A stretch of DNA of 64,000 nucleotides from Roridomyces roridus (taxonomy: Eukaryota > Basidiomycota > Agaricomycetes > Agaricales > Mycenaceae). The number at the start of each line of letters is the position of its first letter. The stretch's first letter is position 1. The notes beneath the pieces were generated by a model that did no database searches, had not been told where the DNA came from, and was given only the letters and a program-made list of their open reading frames with translations. Positions 51,171-63,241 of this stretch are shown in pieces. Location: positions 744,001 to 808,000 of the forward strand of contig JARKIF010000007.1 in assembly GCA_029378245.1 (NCBI GenBank), written 5' to 3'. The position numbers and the translations under genes were made by a program.

Positions 51171-52856
51171 CTATTCAAGTACAGCTTTGGGTGCGTCTGG
51201 CAATCCTTCCCACGGCGAATATCTGTAAATATCCGCTGCTACGTAGGTAACAGCGAAATCCAGCCCATTTTCGATCAAGGGGGAGAGGGCGTCGCGGAGA
51301 TCACCTTGCATCGGCCTCGCAAAGTTGATTTTCACGCGTTGCAAAGTGGAGGCTCGGGCAGTGATGAAGTGATTAAGAGTTGCGTCGGTAATGAATTCTT
51401 TCCCTACTATTGCAATGTCCAAGACGCGGAGAATAGGAAGGGGCATCGTGGATCCGGCGTTAATGAATGTCAGGGAGGCCAGGAGATCCCCTCGCAATGA
51501 CGCATCCATGTAGGGCCATGACGAAGGGTGGTCACAATCGGCATCGATGTGGATGCGTCGAAGACTAGGGGGTAGCTGGAGGAGTATTTTTGTGGCCGAT
51601 GATGGGATGATTTGACCAGTGGTTAGAGAAAGACTCTCCAGGAGAGGTAAAGTGGCTATGAATTCAAGGAGAGCTGGCTCTGGGAAAGGGGCACGGTACG
51701 TTTCCTCCCAGGGCTCGTCCCAATTATCAGCCATTTCCGTCACAAGAGCGAAATCCTTCAACTGCGGCACGTTAATCTGGTGCATGAAACCCGCGGATGT
51801 GTTGGCATGTCCCGATAAATGGAGTGATTCAAGAAGATGGTGGTCCACGAAGGGAAGCTGACCAGTCATCGGCACTTCCGCAAACATCAATGCCAGACTG
51901 CGGAGGTTGACGCATCGGGAGATGATCAGGAGTGCTGAATCAAGTGGAATACGTGTACCCTCCTCTCTCAGAGCCGTCAACTGGGACCATTGAATTGGCA
52001 GCTGAGATACCACAAGGCCAAACCCGGTAACAGTCGCAATTCTGAGCTTGGCACCTGCAAGAAACAGCAAAGTGTCCCATGCGATGAAGCTTCCACCAGG
52101 AGAATACCGCAATGCGACACTCTTCAGTTCGGGAACATCCGCGGTGCCGAGCTGTGCCAACTCCTGGCAGACGGAAGCATCAATGGTGAATTCTATATGC
52201 TGCCAACGAGAGGCAAGCGGTAAGATGATCCCAGCAACAGATCTCGAATTTGAGCACCAAGGTCGTGCCGCAGTTGCGTCCTGCAGATGCCAAGACACGG
52301 AAATCGGGCATCGACCAGATCGTTGCAACCACCTGCGCGCAGCCTCTGCGACCAGAGCAGCCCTTGGGTGGTCCAACGCGACCTGTGAGACACCCCATTC
52401 ACTCTGCTCTTCGGACCAATGCTGTCCTGGATCGACGATATGGAGACTCGCCCAAAGAGGAGGTGTCTGAAGAGATAATGTCCTCCAAGCGCTGCATACG
52501 CGCCCCAGAAGAAGCGGCGCCTCGCCCGCGTCCATAACGCAGTTTCGATGAGTGGGGAGACACGCCAGGAAGATCTCCCGCATGATATCTGTTGGTATCC
52601 GGCGAATGGGCGAGAGGAGGGCCTGGTGAGAGTGAATGAAGGATTGAAGGCTCCCGCGTTCCTTGGATAACTTGTTGAGGGCCTGCTGCATGTCGGCAAT
52701 CTTGTTATCAAGGCATTTCAGTTGGAGAAGAGGTTCAGCTAGGAAAGCTTTGATTTCGACTGCTTCTTCTGCAGTCGGACAGGAGTTTGTGTCTAGCCTG
52801 GAGGCGAAGGGAGTGTAGCCAGTAATCGGGCCAGACATGGGCGTGATTTTGAGCAA
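51171..52856 (-). CDS. F-box-like protein D (intact, more divergent)
   Basis: A single-exon frame of 561 residues. The first ATG gives MLKITPMSGPITGYTPFASR, so a start at the second Met (MSGPITG) would match the other family members. Helix LLQLKCLDNKIADMQQAL, F-box-like core IRRIPTDIMREIFLACLPTH and APLLLGRVCSAWRTLSLQTP, then leucine-rich repeats (LRSLALMFAE, LESLHLSG, LESLSLTTG, LRRIHIDAD) are intact. It belongs to the same family as genes A and B but is clearly more distant and lies outside the inverted arms. The shared promoter element of A and B is not evident upstream. Presumed SCF substrate receptor. Confidence 0.87.
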   Translation of the reverse strand: MLKITPMSGPITGYTPFASRLDTNSCPTAEEAVEIKAFLAEPLLQLKCLDNKIADMQQALNKLSKERGSLQSFIHSHQALLSPIRRIPTDIMREIFLACLPTHRNCVMDAGEAPLLLGRVCSAWRTLSLQTPPLWASLHIVDPGQHWSEEQSEWGVSQVALDHPRAALVAEAARRWLQRSGRCPISVSWHLQDATAARPWCSNSRSVAGIILPLASRWQHIEFTIDASVCQELAQLGTADVPELKSVALRYSPGGSFIAWDTLLFLAGAKLRIATVTGFGLVVSQLPIQWSQLTALREEGTRIPLDSALLIISRCVNLRSLALMFAEVPMTGQLPFVDHHLLESLHLSGHANTSAGFMHQINVPQLKDFALVTEMADNWDEPWEETYRAPFPEPALLEFIATLPLLESLSLTTGQIIPSSATKILLQLPPSLRRIHIDADCDHPSSWPYMDASLRGDLLASLTFINAGSTMPLPILRVLDIAIVGKEFITDATLNHFITARASTLQRVKINFARPMQGDLRDALSPLIENGLDFAVTYVAADIYRYSPWEGLPDAPKAVLE

Positions 52857-52940
52857 TAAGCTTTGTGGGCGTACTTAGTATGAGTGAGCAAGAGAGGTGC
52901 GCATCAAAATATGATCGCAAGATCAGACCGGCAGACAAAT

Positions 52941-54663
52941 TTAATTGCTACTGTTCAAAATCGCAGCCACTTTCCTGCTAATATGACTCGAAAGACCTTC
53001 AAACAAAGATCGGTCTCTACCCTGCACCCATTGGCATTCCAAGCAAATCTCGGTAGAACTCTCCGTCCACCGCAGAGCGCATATGACGGCCGGTTCCGAT
53101 TCCTCTTCCAACACCACCTCGGGATCAGGGTTATTCTTGTTCTTCCGTCGCGCTCCCCGAGACCAGGTGTTCTTGGTTGCAGTGATGATGAACGGAATAT
53201 CCACCTCCGAGGAGGCAACGCGAGCGCCATCCACCGACTCGAGAACGCCGTGTAGCACATCATTGAGAGCCTCGACTCTTTGTCCTGAGGATGGAAAGGA
53301 CTGGACAAGGGTATTTCGAGGCGGCATCAGGGATTGCAGTTTCGGTGTGGTAATTCGGGCTGTAGACTAAGCTTGACGGTAAGATGCATCAACGACGAGT
53401 GAAAAGAGACTTGCGTCGGGTAGCCTGAGATCACTGAAGGACCATACGACGGCCCATCGTCTTGTAGAGCCTTGTATGAATTCTGTGATTCCGTAGTTCT
53501 CGATCTGCAGATGTTTAGCAGGAAATAGAAAGAAAAATTTGGATCGCTCACCTCACGTTCGCGAAAGGCGGCCACCACCTCGGTGACTGAAGACAGTTTC
53601 CCGAGCATCGAGGTGTACCAACTAGGTCATCCCTGAGATTGGGATTCAAAGAAGACGATATGTGATTACCAGCATCGTTCGCCCAATTCGACACTCTCCT
53701 CGACCATCCGCCGCACGAAAGCAGATTCGCCACCCGGGGTGATCATCTCCACATCGGCGCCCGTGCACACCTTGGCTCGAGGTCAGCACAGTCCTCGACG
53801 AAAACAACTCGAGCTTACAGCGTTCGGCTCAAATTCTTTTGCTTCAGCTGAAGCAGCGACCTCTTGGTGGCTGCTATAAAACGGTGGGTTACACATGGTG
53901 AAATCCACTCTACTTGAGTCGTCAGCGAGGAAATGTTGCATAAAGTCTGCAAACTACCTTCGATCCCGCAGCGCAGCAAAAATCGGCGCCTCAGCCGTCG
54001 TCGCAAGAATCTGAATCCGATCCCCAAGCCCGTTCCTTTCGACGTTGGAACGCGCATATCGCAAGGAGACCTCGTCAACATCTAGGATTTCCTGTTCAGC
54101 TGCCCATTGAGACCGTAAAAGAAAGGAGATCACCTGTAGCGATAAACGACCAATCTGCATCCAACTTGCACGAAAGCAACGGATATATCGCAGATGCGCC
54201 AGTCCCAACGTCCACCCCAACAACTCGCCCAACGCGTCGTCCAAAGCTCGCACGCAAGATATCTTGAATCCAGAGCACATAGTTCAATCTGACTCCCTGA
54301 CCCTCATGAGGAGCGAGGCGTTACGACCAGATTGAGTCAATACCTATTAGGCACGGGCGGACACAGTCGATTCTCCGGCAATTCGAGAGAAAGACCAAAA
54401 TCGCGGTGAAGGAGTGCTTCTGTTAGACGCCTGTGCCCGTTGAATCTCTCTTCTTGTCTGTGGAGGAAAAGCAAGATACCTCTGCGACAGCTCGTCTTTG
54501 AAGTTGATCGAGGCTCCTCCACCGGGAACATCCAGGAGACTGCCAACGGATGAGCGCGTACTCGGCGCAGTGAATGCAAGACCGACCAAGGCTGCAGCGG
54601 CGAATACGCCTTGGCCAACTCCCGAAAATCCGGAGGAGCTCTGTAAGGGTTACGTGGATGCAT
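52941..54663 (-). CDS. METTL16-type RNA N6-adenosine methyltransferase
   Basis: METTL16 methylates U6 snRNA and certain hairpins using S-adenosylmethionine. From ATG 54663 ([20 protein letters not shown]), splice-consistent exons carry [46 protein letters not shown], the SAM-binding [37 protein letters not shown] and the catalytic MCNPPFYSS. These are followed by [29 protein letters not shown] and [15 protein letters not shown]. The NPPF motif and its position are diagnostic. The C-terminal part (about residues 320-480, ending [10 protein letters not shown]) includes [16 protein letters not shown] and has no clear match to the vertebrate VCR region. Introns are about 45-55 nt. The gene ends 84 bp before F-box-like gene D on the same strand. 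No lesion was found. Confidence 0.87.
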
Positions 54664-55075
54664 GAAAGCTCCTCGATGGCGGTACAATCAGACTAGCTAC
54701 ACATTCTTTTATTCAAAGGGACTAGGTAGGGTGGTAATACATGAGGTACAGGACATAGAGGTTACACATTCGCATGCCACCTACTGTATAGACAGAAACG
54801 TAGAACAAACCAAAAAAAGGGCGAGCATTTTAAAGAGACGGCCTAAAAACACAAGGTGGGGAGGAGGGTGGCAATAGGAGACAGAGAAGCCGAAGGGAGC
54901 ATGTTTAGTCCGAGGGGAAAACGAAAACAGGAGGGGTGTCGCGTGCGAGAATCGACCACCACCAGCGCGCGTATGTCAATTGCGCGCCGCCTGGCCTGGC
55001 CTGACGCCATCCACCACACGGCCAGCGAAACGCGTGTTGGCACGCCTTCACAGCCACACCACCACCACCACTGTC
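54664..55075. other. Intergenic region upstream of METTL16
   Basis: Upstream of METTL16 and downstream of the phosphodiesterase, both on the minus strand. A GTATGT-free AT-richer stretch near 54700-54850 may be the phosphodiesterase 3' UTR. No gene was recognised. Confidence 0.4.
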
Positions 55076-57113
55076 CTATGAAGCCACCGAGAGCTGCGGG
55101 CTCCACGAATTACGGTGTTGGTTCTGACGGCACCGAAGACTGGCTCGCCCCGCAGCAGCCCGAATCGCTGCGGCATCCGTAGAGGGATCGAGCATATCTG
55201 GAGGCGCTGGGCTGTCGGGCGGCACACTCGTCATGCTCGACGCCCCAGTCGATTGCTCTCGTTTGAACCCAGGCGAGTACGTGAACCATGCTGAATCCGT
55301 CTCGGACTGCGACTCGTCCGACGGTGAAGGGGAGGTAGACGGCCGAGAGAATGGGGGTATTGGAGAAGGCACCCGCGGCGAATCAGCTGGTGTCGGCGGT
55401 GACCATGTGAATATCGGGTTTTCTGGCTCGTGGGCGGGCGGAGTGGATGGCACGCGACCGTGTGCGACCGGGAGGGTGAGCGGGAAGGCGGTGTTGTAGT
55501 CGTCAGGCTGCCGGGGAGGGACAGTAGGCCGAGGCTTGCGTTTGGTAGTTTTGCTTCGGCGACGCACAACAGTGCCCTCTTCGCTCTCTGCCTGCAATGC
55601 CGCGAGCCGAGCCGTCCACAGGACGAGATTAAAGTCACATTGCGCTGCATAAGGCTGCATTTCTGAGACACATGAACATAAGGGCGCGGGACAGCGTGAG
55701 AAGCACAACCAACGCACCAGGCACGGCCTGAACCGTCAAGTCTAACAAGGGTTTTGCGAATTTGGGGATGAAGAAGATCTGGGAATGGACCTCCTTGAGG
55801 GGGTGGTCGGACGATTCAACCGTGGTTGGAAGCTGATGGTGCTTCTCGAGAATCGCCTGCGAGTTCCACTCCCGCATGAGCGCAGTGGCCCAATGCTGCG
55901 AGATGTAATACGGACGGCTCTGAATCGGTATCGTCAGTGGATCAACATGGCGCGGACTGTCACAACGCACTGGATTGCTGATATCGGCGCATTTGATGAT
56001 AGCTTGGCAAATTGTTATCCTGCGGTAAACCAGAGCATCGTCGCCCCTGCGGAGGATGAGGTCTTGAAAGCGTTGCATGAACGCGTCGTGAACACTCATG
56101 TCGGTCGCCAACACCGTTTCCCACAGCAGCTTGCGGTTTTGCACCCCGAATTTTGGGTCGTCGAGCAGTCGCCCAAGGCCATGATGTCGCATGACACGTA
56201 GCAACAACTGGCCATGCATACGCTCCAGCGCAGATTTGCCATCAAAAACGACGGAGAGAGGCGTAGCGGCGTTGTTCATGAAGAGATTCGTGAAGCCTGG
56301 GTGACCGACATCGTGACCAATCGCGGCGATGTAGATGATGAAAAGGTCGGTGAGGCCAAGGCTAGTCATGAGGGGCCCGCTGTCGAACGGCTGGACCGGC
56401 TTCCACATGAGGCCCTCGGTGAGGAGTATGGACAACGGGGGAACCATGTCTGCGGAACGCAGATAGGAGTAGGACGCCTGGAGCACATCGAGGGCGTGGT
56501 CGAAATTGTGGTAGGAATTTTGCCAGCGGTAGATTTGACGCAAATGCTGGATAAAGGCCGGGATTTGGCCTAGGGCGGGGTCAGGAAGGACGAGAGCTGA
56601 ATGTGGATTAATACGTACTAAATGAGATGCCAACTGTCTCCTCCATCCCCTCGATACGAAAAAGGCCCTCGAAGAGGATGACAGCGCATGCGAGGATGTG
56701 ATCTTCGTTCTGAAGCAAGGCGGGCTCGAAATTCCACTGGTCAAGCGAGGCAATCAAGTGGGCGCGGGTCTCGGGCGACAAATCGGTTGCCACGCTGGAA
56801 AACTCTTGTCAGCGACGAGGGGTAGCAGAGAAGGAGGGAAAAACGTGCCAGTCCACGGTGTACTCGTTGACGGCATTGAGCGTCTGAGTGTACATGTCAC
56901 TGAGGAGTTCTGCAAAGCGGGTTCTGGACAGACAGCCTGTCAGCTGGTGACGGCGAGCAAGTGGCAGATGGCGTACTGAAGCTCTCCAGAGTTCCCGAGC
57001 CATCCCTTGCCATGCCCTCCGTTCCTCATCGCGAGGCTGAGGCCACCGAGATCTGCACTTCGCCTGCGGCCGTTTCGCACGGGAGGATGGAGGTGCCGGT
57101 CCTGGCCGCACAT
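55076..57113 (-). CDS. 3',5'-cyclic-nucleotide phosphodiesterase (class I)
   Basis: It hydrolyses cAMP to AMP and so dampens cAMP/PKA signalling, which the G-alpha gene in this window may feed. From ATG 57113 (MCGQDRHLHPPV), exons give GGLSLAMRNGG, GELQTRFAELLSDMYTQTLN, FSSVATDLSPETRAHLIASL, FEPALLQNEDHILACAVILF and the HD-type catalytic domain. That domain carries SYHNFDHALDVLQASY, the metal-binding AAIGHDVGHPGFTN, FMNNAATPLSVVFDGKSALE, MRHHGLGRLL, ETVLATDMSVH, IIKCADISNPVR and WATALMREW. The His/Asp ligands (HNFDH, GHDVGHPG) are intact. After the catalytic domain a long Ser/Pro-rich tail (about 190 residues) ends at 55076. The start is chosen from the frame, so an additional upstream exon is possible. 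Confidence 0.87.
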
Positions 57114-57600
57114 TGGGCTATTGCTACAGTGCCACCGTCGCTGGCTGGGTAGAAAAAGAGAGAGGAGCGCAGAAGGGAAAGTGGATGCGATAGAGTCGAG
57201 GAGCAAGTCGAGACTGATGTGATCTCAATCCTCGTGGCATTATACATCTCCCGTTCGCCCGTTCCGTTGAGTCTCGTAAACCCTGGGAAGCCCGCCCTCG
57301 AGTGCCATATGCATTGTACCATTCCTGGCCTCAAGACAGACCGTGGCATCCAGCTCAATGGCGCATCCAAGTCTTTCATGATTCAGCCCAAACACTCCCG
57401 AAATGCCCGCCCCGAGTCATTATTCCAGCTGCCAGGAAAACAAGCAAGCTCCGTATCGCGATCGGGTCGGAAAAAAAAAATACGAGTCGGGGCGCAGAAG
57501 ATCCCTCCCAAGCTCAAGGGAAAGTGAAGCAATCTCAAAACCCGGCCCGACTTGGAGCCACGAAAAGCAACTACAGCGCATGTTGGGGGCGGGTACAATG
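57114..57600. other. Intergenic region
   Basis: Promoter side of the phosphodiesterase. Long plus-strand open frames here are not supported by family similarity or splice signals. Confidence 0.4.
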
Positions 57601-57834
57601 CTATCCGTCCAGTGCGTCTACATCCACCGAGGAGACCCATGGCTCTGGCGTCATGGACCTCTCTGTCGCCTGTGTGAGTGCAGGTTCGTTTTTTAGACGC
57701 TGCTTCTCAACTGGTGGCACCTCCACATTCCTCGGCGGAGGCAACTGACCTGCAAAGTCCGGCGGTTGGATTTTTTGTATTGGATATTCATCCTTGAACG
57801 CGGCCTGGAGTGTCCTTATCCAACCAAGCCCCAC
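57601..57834 (-). CDS. Possible small protein or terminal exon
   Basis: The minus-strand frame ends TPEPWVSSVDVDALDG and contains FKDEYPIQKIQPPDFAGQLP and PRNVEVPPVEKQRLKNEP. This has the look of a real protein, rich in Pro and charged residues. No ATG begins the frame, so an upstream exon is needed; a GTAAGT donor near 57890 is a candidate. The family is not recognised. Confidence 0.35.
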   Translation of the reverse strand: MGLGWIRTLQAAFKDEYPIQKIQPPDFAGQLPPPRNVEVPPVEKQRLKNEPALTQATERSMTPEPWVSSVDVDALDG

Positions 57835-58791
57835 ACAAGCCCCACATTTCGGGCAGTTTGTTGGGAGGGGCCGCCGACTGACATAACTTACATGTTCAGT
57901 ACCCGGCAGCCGCAGGTTTACATACCGCCGGATGTATTTGAGGGAAGAAATGAGGAAAAATAAAAATTCCGACGGGCAGTGGCGTTTTCAGAGCATTGCA
58001 AGCGCTGGGTTGTGCTGGGAGACGAGACGATACTGTAATTGAGGCAATGACTTGTCCATGCGTGGAAAATAATTCAATTGCAACTCCACAACCAGGGCCA
58101 ATCGCGCGCTGTGTTTGAGATCCTCGGCACTTTAGAACATGACGTCGAAAATAAAGAGAGGGATCGGCACCCGCAGAGCTGCACAGACTAGACTTGATTT
58201 AATTAGCGGAAGAGGAGGAGCGCACTCCGATTAATCATTACAATGTATCGTTCTTGACGACGAACCTATCGCGTTTGATATCCGACGAATCCAAAGGACG
58301 GAAGCGACGTAGCCACCCCGAATTTAGAGTGCCAGCCGCAGAAGAAATTCGCAAGGCAAGTAAATCGTGAGCCGGGCATTCCGTCAACGCCTAGGAATCT
58401 TAATGAAGATCGAAGAAACGTCGAGCTGGCAGTTCAACTTCTTGATCTTGTTCATCACGGCTGATGGAGCCGGATTCGTCTTGGACAGCCGTAGTAGACA
58501 GTGAGATTCAACGAGGAACCAGGAACCTTAGACTCCAAGTTGTGCTCCTCGGCAGACAGATACACCAGTCCTGCTATACTAGTGGGCCTGAATTCTGACA
58601 CCATTTCGGTGTGGGTTCGTCTGCAGATTCTCCGTAGTGTTTGGGTACTTGGGCGGACAGGTAACAGGTTCAGATGTTGGTCAAACAATGGTTGAACACA
58701 ATTGGAGTTGGAGAAAGAGACGAAGATGGCAGCGATCATGATGATGCATCGTTTGACAGCCGTCACTCGGCCGGTATCCTTTCCTAATTCG
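57835..58791. other. Intergenic region upstream of the P450
   Basis: Nothing recognised apart from weak short frames. An in-frame ATG at 58726 would extend the P450 by 22 residues, but the later ATG places the membrane anchor at the very N-terminus as usual. Confidence 0.4.
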
Positions 58792-60729
58792 ATGACCAGT
58801 TCCACCATCTCCGCCGTGGCCGTTGCCGCGCTTGGAATCATCCTCTTTCACCTCTTACGGAGTTTCTTAAGCAACGTACGTCTCTTGCAATTTTGGGCCT
58901 TCGTTACCAAAACCGTTTTCAGTCTGGTTTGGACTCAATTCCGAGTGTGGGAGTCCCGAAAGGACCCTTTGGTTTCTACATCGGAGCCTGGAGGTACATC
59001 AAGAACAGCCGTGAAATAACTGAACAAGGCTTTCGCAAATACCCAGGCCGAGCGTTCAAGGTCGCTCTAAATGAACGTTGGCTCGTTGTAATCAGCGGCA
59101 GAGCGTTACTGGACGACCTAAACCGGGCCCCTGACGCCGTCCTCTCCACTGACCATGGCACCAAATCCGTAAATTTCCCGTGGGTGCGCTGAAACGCAAT
59201 TTTGACCGGCTCGTTCAGCTTTTACACCACGACTACTCGCTTGGGTGGGAACAGTTTCACGACCTGTACCACGTCGATGTCGTCAAGACTGCCCTGACTC
59301 GCAACATCGGGGTGCGTTTCCCCGAACTGCGGGCCGAAGTCATTGCGGCATTCGATGAGTTGATACCAGCGACAACGAATGGTGAGCTTCCAACTTGTCT
59401 TTTGAACTTGTTGCCAACCTGGAACAGAGTGGTTATCCTTGCCTGCCATGCAGGTATATCTGTTGCTGCTACTTGGATTGACTGCTGAATATATTCTAAG
59501 ACCATGCAAACTGTCGTTTCTCGGATTTCAAATTGCTTGTTCGTCGGACCTGATTGTATGAATTCCTTCTACTTTCAGGTTGCTCCTGACATGGTATTTA
59601 GGCCGCAACGCCGACTACATCAAGCTCACTACGGATTTCACGCAAAATGCCTTAAAAGAGGCGGTGTGGCTTCACATCCTCCCCGCCTTCCTTCGCCCGT
59701 TAGTACCATTTTAGTTGCCTCGATATGAGCTAAGGAACTGGTTCAGAATCGCATATTCATTGTTCGGTGGCCTGAATACTTATACGAGAGCCGTTCTAAG
59801 ACATCTTGGACCGATGATTCGATATCGTATTGAGATGCACGACAAATACGGACGTGACTGGCCAAACGACGATCGGCCTGTGGGTTTTCATGTTCTATCC
59901 GAAACCTTGGTACTGAGTTCAATTAGAACGATTTGATCAGTTGGCTGCTGGACGAAACTAACGGGCGTCCGGACCGCAGAACCCTCCACAACCTTACTCA
60001 CGTCTTGCTTAATCTTAATTTCGGCGCCATTCACACCACCACTCAGGTTAGTGCTATCTGTCTTTTTTGGCTGCTGATTTATTCACCCCGCAGGGTCTCC
60101 TCCACGCTCTTTACACCCTCGCATCCAGCTTGGAATACGTACAACCCCTGCGTGAAGAAATCCAAGCCGTGACAAGAACGGAAGGCTGGAGCAAAGCTGC
60201 ACTTTCCAAGATGGTCAAGCTCGACAGCTTTTTGAAAGAGAGCGCACGATACACCCCAGGCTTTTCAGTCAACATATTCAAGGAAGCACAATCTGAATTC
60301 ACCTTCTCGGATGGCACGACTGTTCCTGCGGGTACACTCATAGCAGTTCCTGTCCTTGCGGAGCACCGTTCCGAGGTCAGTCTCCGGGCATTTCAACCGC
60401 ATCTGATTACTTACCCATAACCTCAGGCGAATTACACTCACCCCAACAAATTCGAACCATGGCGTTTTGCGGACATGCGCGATGAGGCGGGCGAAGGGAT
60501 CAGACACCAGATGGTCACACCCACACCTGATTTTCTGGCGTTCGGAATCGGGCGACATGCATGCCCTGGACGCTTTTTCGCCGTCAACATGCTCAAGCTG
60601 ATCATGGCGCATATGATTCTGACTTATGACTTTAAGCTGAAGGACGGGGTGCGGCCTCTGGACGAGTGGACATCGGTGGTCAGCCCTGCGAATAGTACGG
60701 CTGAGATCATGTTCAAGAGGCGGTCTTGA
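58792..60729 (+). CDS. Cytochrome P450 monooxygenase
   Basis: Ten exons (58792-58875, 58923-59168, 59219-59381, 59428-59453, 59501-59555, 59602-59698, 59747-59879, 59927-60046, 60094-60375, 60427-60729) give 502 residues, all in phase. The N-terminal anchor is ISAVAVAALGIILFHLL, followed by IPSVGVPKGPFGFYIG. The I-helix region reads LNLNFGAIHTTTQ, the K-helix LDSFLKESAR (ExxR), and the heme loop FGIGRHACPGRFFA with the Cys ligand. The I-helix lacks the usual acidic-Thr pair, as in fungal P450s related to ent-kaurene oxidase; the substrate is unknown. Exon 4 is only 26 nt (EWLSLPAMQ). No secondary-metabolism backbone gene is nearby, so a pathway cannot be inferred. Confidence 0.9.
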
Positions 60730-61058
60730 GCCAACTGGTTTGAGCGGCTTGTAGAGAAATTCATACTGGGATTTCGTTGATCACGTCTTGGTTCATGCCA
60801 GTACGGCCATCTGATTCAATCCTGTTCGAATGGAAGCAGGGCTGTTTCCAAGTGGGTCATCCGTTGAACCCAGCGCGGGTAGGTCGTATGTATTTTCATA
60901 TTCATATCGAGTACAAGGAGCGCGATAAGTACTTGACCCAACCGCTCTGCTTGAACAAACAAGAACAAGGTTCGAATTTTCTCAGCTACGCCGATACTCC
61001 AACTCTCCAATCAGAAACTTGGGTTCGACGAAACATTTGCATTTCCAGCCACCGAATT
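60730..61058. other. Intergenic region between convergent genes
   Basis: 3' flanks of the P450 and of the kinase-like gene. No recognised feature. Confidence 0.4.
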
Positions 61059-62590
61059 CTAGGTAGAACCACGGGGGTTGTCTTGATGGGCCTGAACCGA
61101 TTGAGATAGGTAATACGGGAAGAATATGTGAAGAGGACAAACCTCGATGAATAGCTTGAGTGGGAGAAAAGGCTCGAGGCGGTCTTCGTAGCCATCGCTG
61201 ACCACAGCCGTATACCATTTCAAGAACATGCTATTGAGCTTGTCGCGACTGCTCATGACCGATTGCGAGTAGTCAGCCAGACGCAGCAGAGAATTGAGGC
61301 GGAGGGGTGAGAACCCAATATACTCGTCGGTCTGCTCGAGTATGGTGTCCGAATGCAGCTCTCTGAGCGACTCCAACTCCTCTTGATCTGCAAGAATTCT
61401 CGGGTGGTCCAAGAAAGTCTCGAACCGTCTGCCGTTCCAGAGCGGGCATACACGAGATCCTTGCCAGTCAACTAGACCGACAATTTCGCTGCCCTCTGGG
61501 GAGACGAGGAGATTGGACTCTGAAAAGTCGTCGTGAGTGAGTATGAAGGGCGAATCGAAATCGTCGGGAGGAACATCAAGAATGGCGGCCAAAAGGAGAG
61601 AAAGCCATTGAGTCGCGTAAGTAGCAGACATGGCGTCCACACCGCCATTCAGATCCTTCCAGAACACGCGCCCGGAATCCCACTCGACCCGGTTGCTGAT
61701 GAGCAAAAACTCGGAGCGTATATGAGCTTCGAAGAACTCTTTGGCGGAAGTGAATGGACCGCGATGAGGTTCACGCAGATTGAAGGGGTATGTCGAGAAA
61801 AGGCCGAGGGGTCCAAGGGTGCCTTGGTTGTCCATCAAGTTCCCGATGGCCGGGAAGGGGATGCGCAACAGTTGAGACTGAATGGTTGCTATCTGTCTGA
61901 CTATTTCTCTTCGCTCCTCCGGTGACATGGATAACCAACGAGTGTCGAGGGACACTCCAGGTATCTATAGCGGATGAGACAGAGGTGGAGACTCGGTATC
62001 TTACTCACCCTCTGCATTATGGTGTATCTTGTCCCAAGAGCGTTATTCACGTCGGCTTCATAGTGATAGACTTTAGGGACGGTAATTGACGTATTATTAT
62101 GGACGAATTCAATCGTGGCGACCTGGACACCATGTATTTAGCTAGGGCAAACATCATCGGACAACGGACACACCTCTGATCGGAATTCATGCTCCAGGAG
62201 TTGAGGATACATGGACACATCGTTATAAGGGCTCCCTCGCATACGAGCCAACGCATCCGTGCCATCTTCAAATGTCAGGAGAAATACCTTCCAGGACAGA
62301 ATGAGCTGCGAAACTCGCGACGAAAAACATTTGCGAACCGTATTGAACCCTCCTTGAGATACAGGGTACGAGCCTGTGCAGCGCTTGTTCATGACTCGAC
62401 TGGCTTCGTCTACTAGTCGGCTGGAGTAGGCCTCGATGATACGGATGATTTCTGGAGCGTGCTGCGAGTTTTTCAGAATGAGGTGCAACCTTGCGAGGAG
62501 AGCTTTGAGGCCAGGGTCCTCGGCCAGATAATCGGGAAGCATATAGCGGAGAAGGGGGGCCTGAGAGGTAGCAGAAGCGGCGTCCTCCAT
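61059..62590 (-). CDS. APH-fold (aminoglycoside phosphotransferase-like) kinase family protein
   Basis: Fungal members of this family are expanded and mostly uncharacterised; some resemble mitochondrial AIM9. From ATG 62590 (MEDAASATSQAPLLRY), spliced segments give SYPVSQGGFNT, VFLLTFEDGTDALARM, RSEVATIEFVHNNTSITVPK and VYHYEADVNNALGTRYTIMQ. They run into IPGVSLDTRWLSMSPEER, with GT-AG introns that keep phase. The catalytic loop reads ILTHDDFSESNLLV (HxDxxxxN) and the metal loop IVGLVDWQGSRVCPLW (DW in place of DFG), both intact. Length is about 440 residues. The C-terminal end at 61059 could instead splice at the GTTTGT near 61145, so the last roughly 25 residues are uncertain. It is probably an enzyme acting on a small molecule; the substrate is unknown. 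Confidence 0.8.
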
Positions 62591-63241
62591 GGCTATGAGG
62601 AAGGGTTGCCATTATCCGAATCGGTCCAACAAGTTCGTGCATTGTTCGTTAACGGCATGATGGATGATTCTGATGGCGTCTTTCTTCTGAATTGAACCAT
62701 GAAGCACTGCGACTCAACCAATGAGAACGCGCCGATACTCCACTCATCCCACTCTCGCCGAAGCAAGAATGCGCTATTCCCACTCTCTCCGCGGTGCCTG
62801 AATAGGAAAACTCCTGAAAATTCCTGGACGAACTTGGATATGGGGAGTTGTTCCTCTGAAGCAAGTCCAGTGGGGGTCATCGACAGGTTTTTTGTCCCAA
62901 ACCCCGCAGGACAAGTCCTCAGGTCTATAAAACGCATGAACCTCTGGGGACAAGGCAGGATGCCGCTGTTCTGGAGTGCCAGTACTCGCCTCGTGTTCGC
63001 GCCGGCGGACTTTGTGGTTCCCAGACCTTGGACTTACACAAAGGAACGATTAGTTTGGAGAATATTCTCTCACGAAATCACTGTTCTGGAAATGCTGGAC
63101 CTGCATGGACCCATATAAATGCCAGGGTCTATGGCGCAGATTTATCGTCCTCCTTGACTCCTCTCCTTGGGCAAATGTGCGTGCACCCCACTGTTTTTCG
63201 TCTTCCTCACTCTGAACTGTTCCCAGTATCAAGCAAGCATC
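62591..63241. other. Intergenic region between divergent genes
   Basis: Upstream of both the APH-fold gene and the small Cys-containing protein. A plus-strand frame at 62699-63118 lacks any family similarity and is not called. Confidence 0.4.

Noticed and set aside
57302..57748. 148-codon plus-strand frame upstream of the phosphodiesterase
   Set aside because: No similarity and no splice context; composition irregular.
59453..59602. Frame breaks in the P450
   Set aside because: Two short introns and a 26-nt exon account for all apparent shifts.
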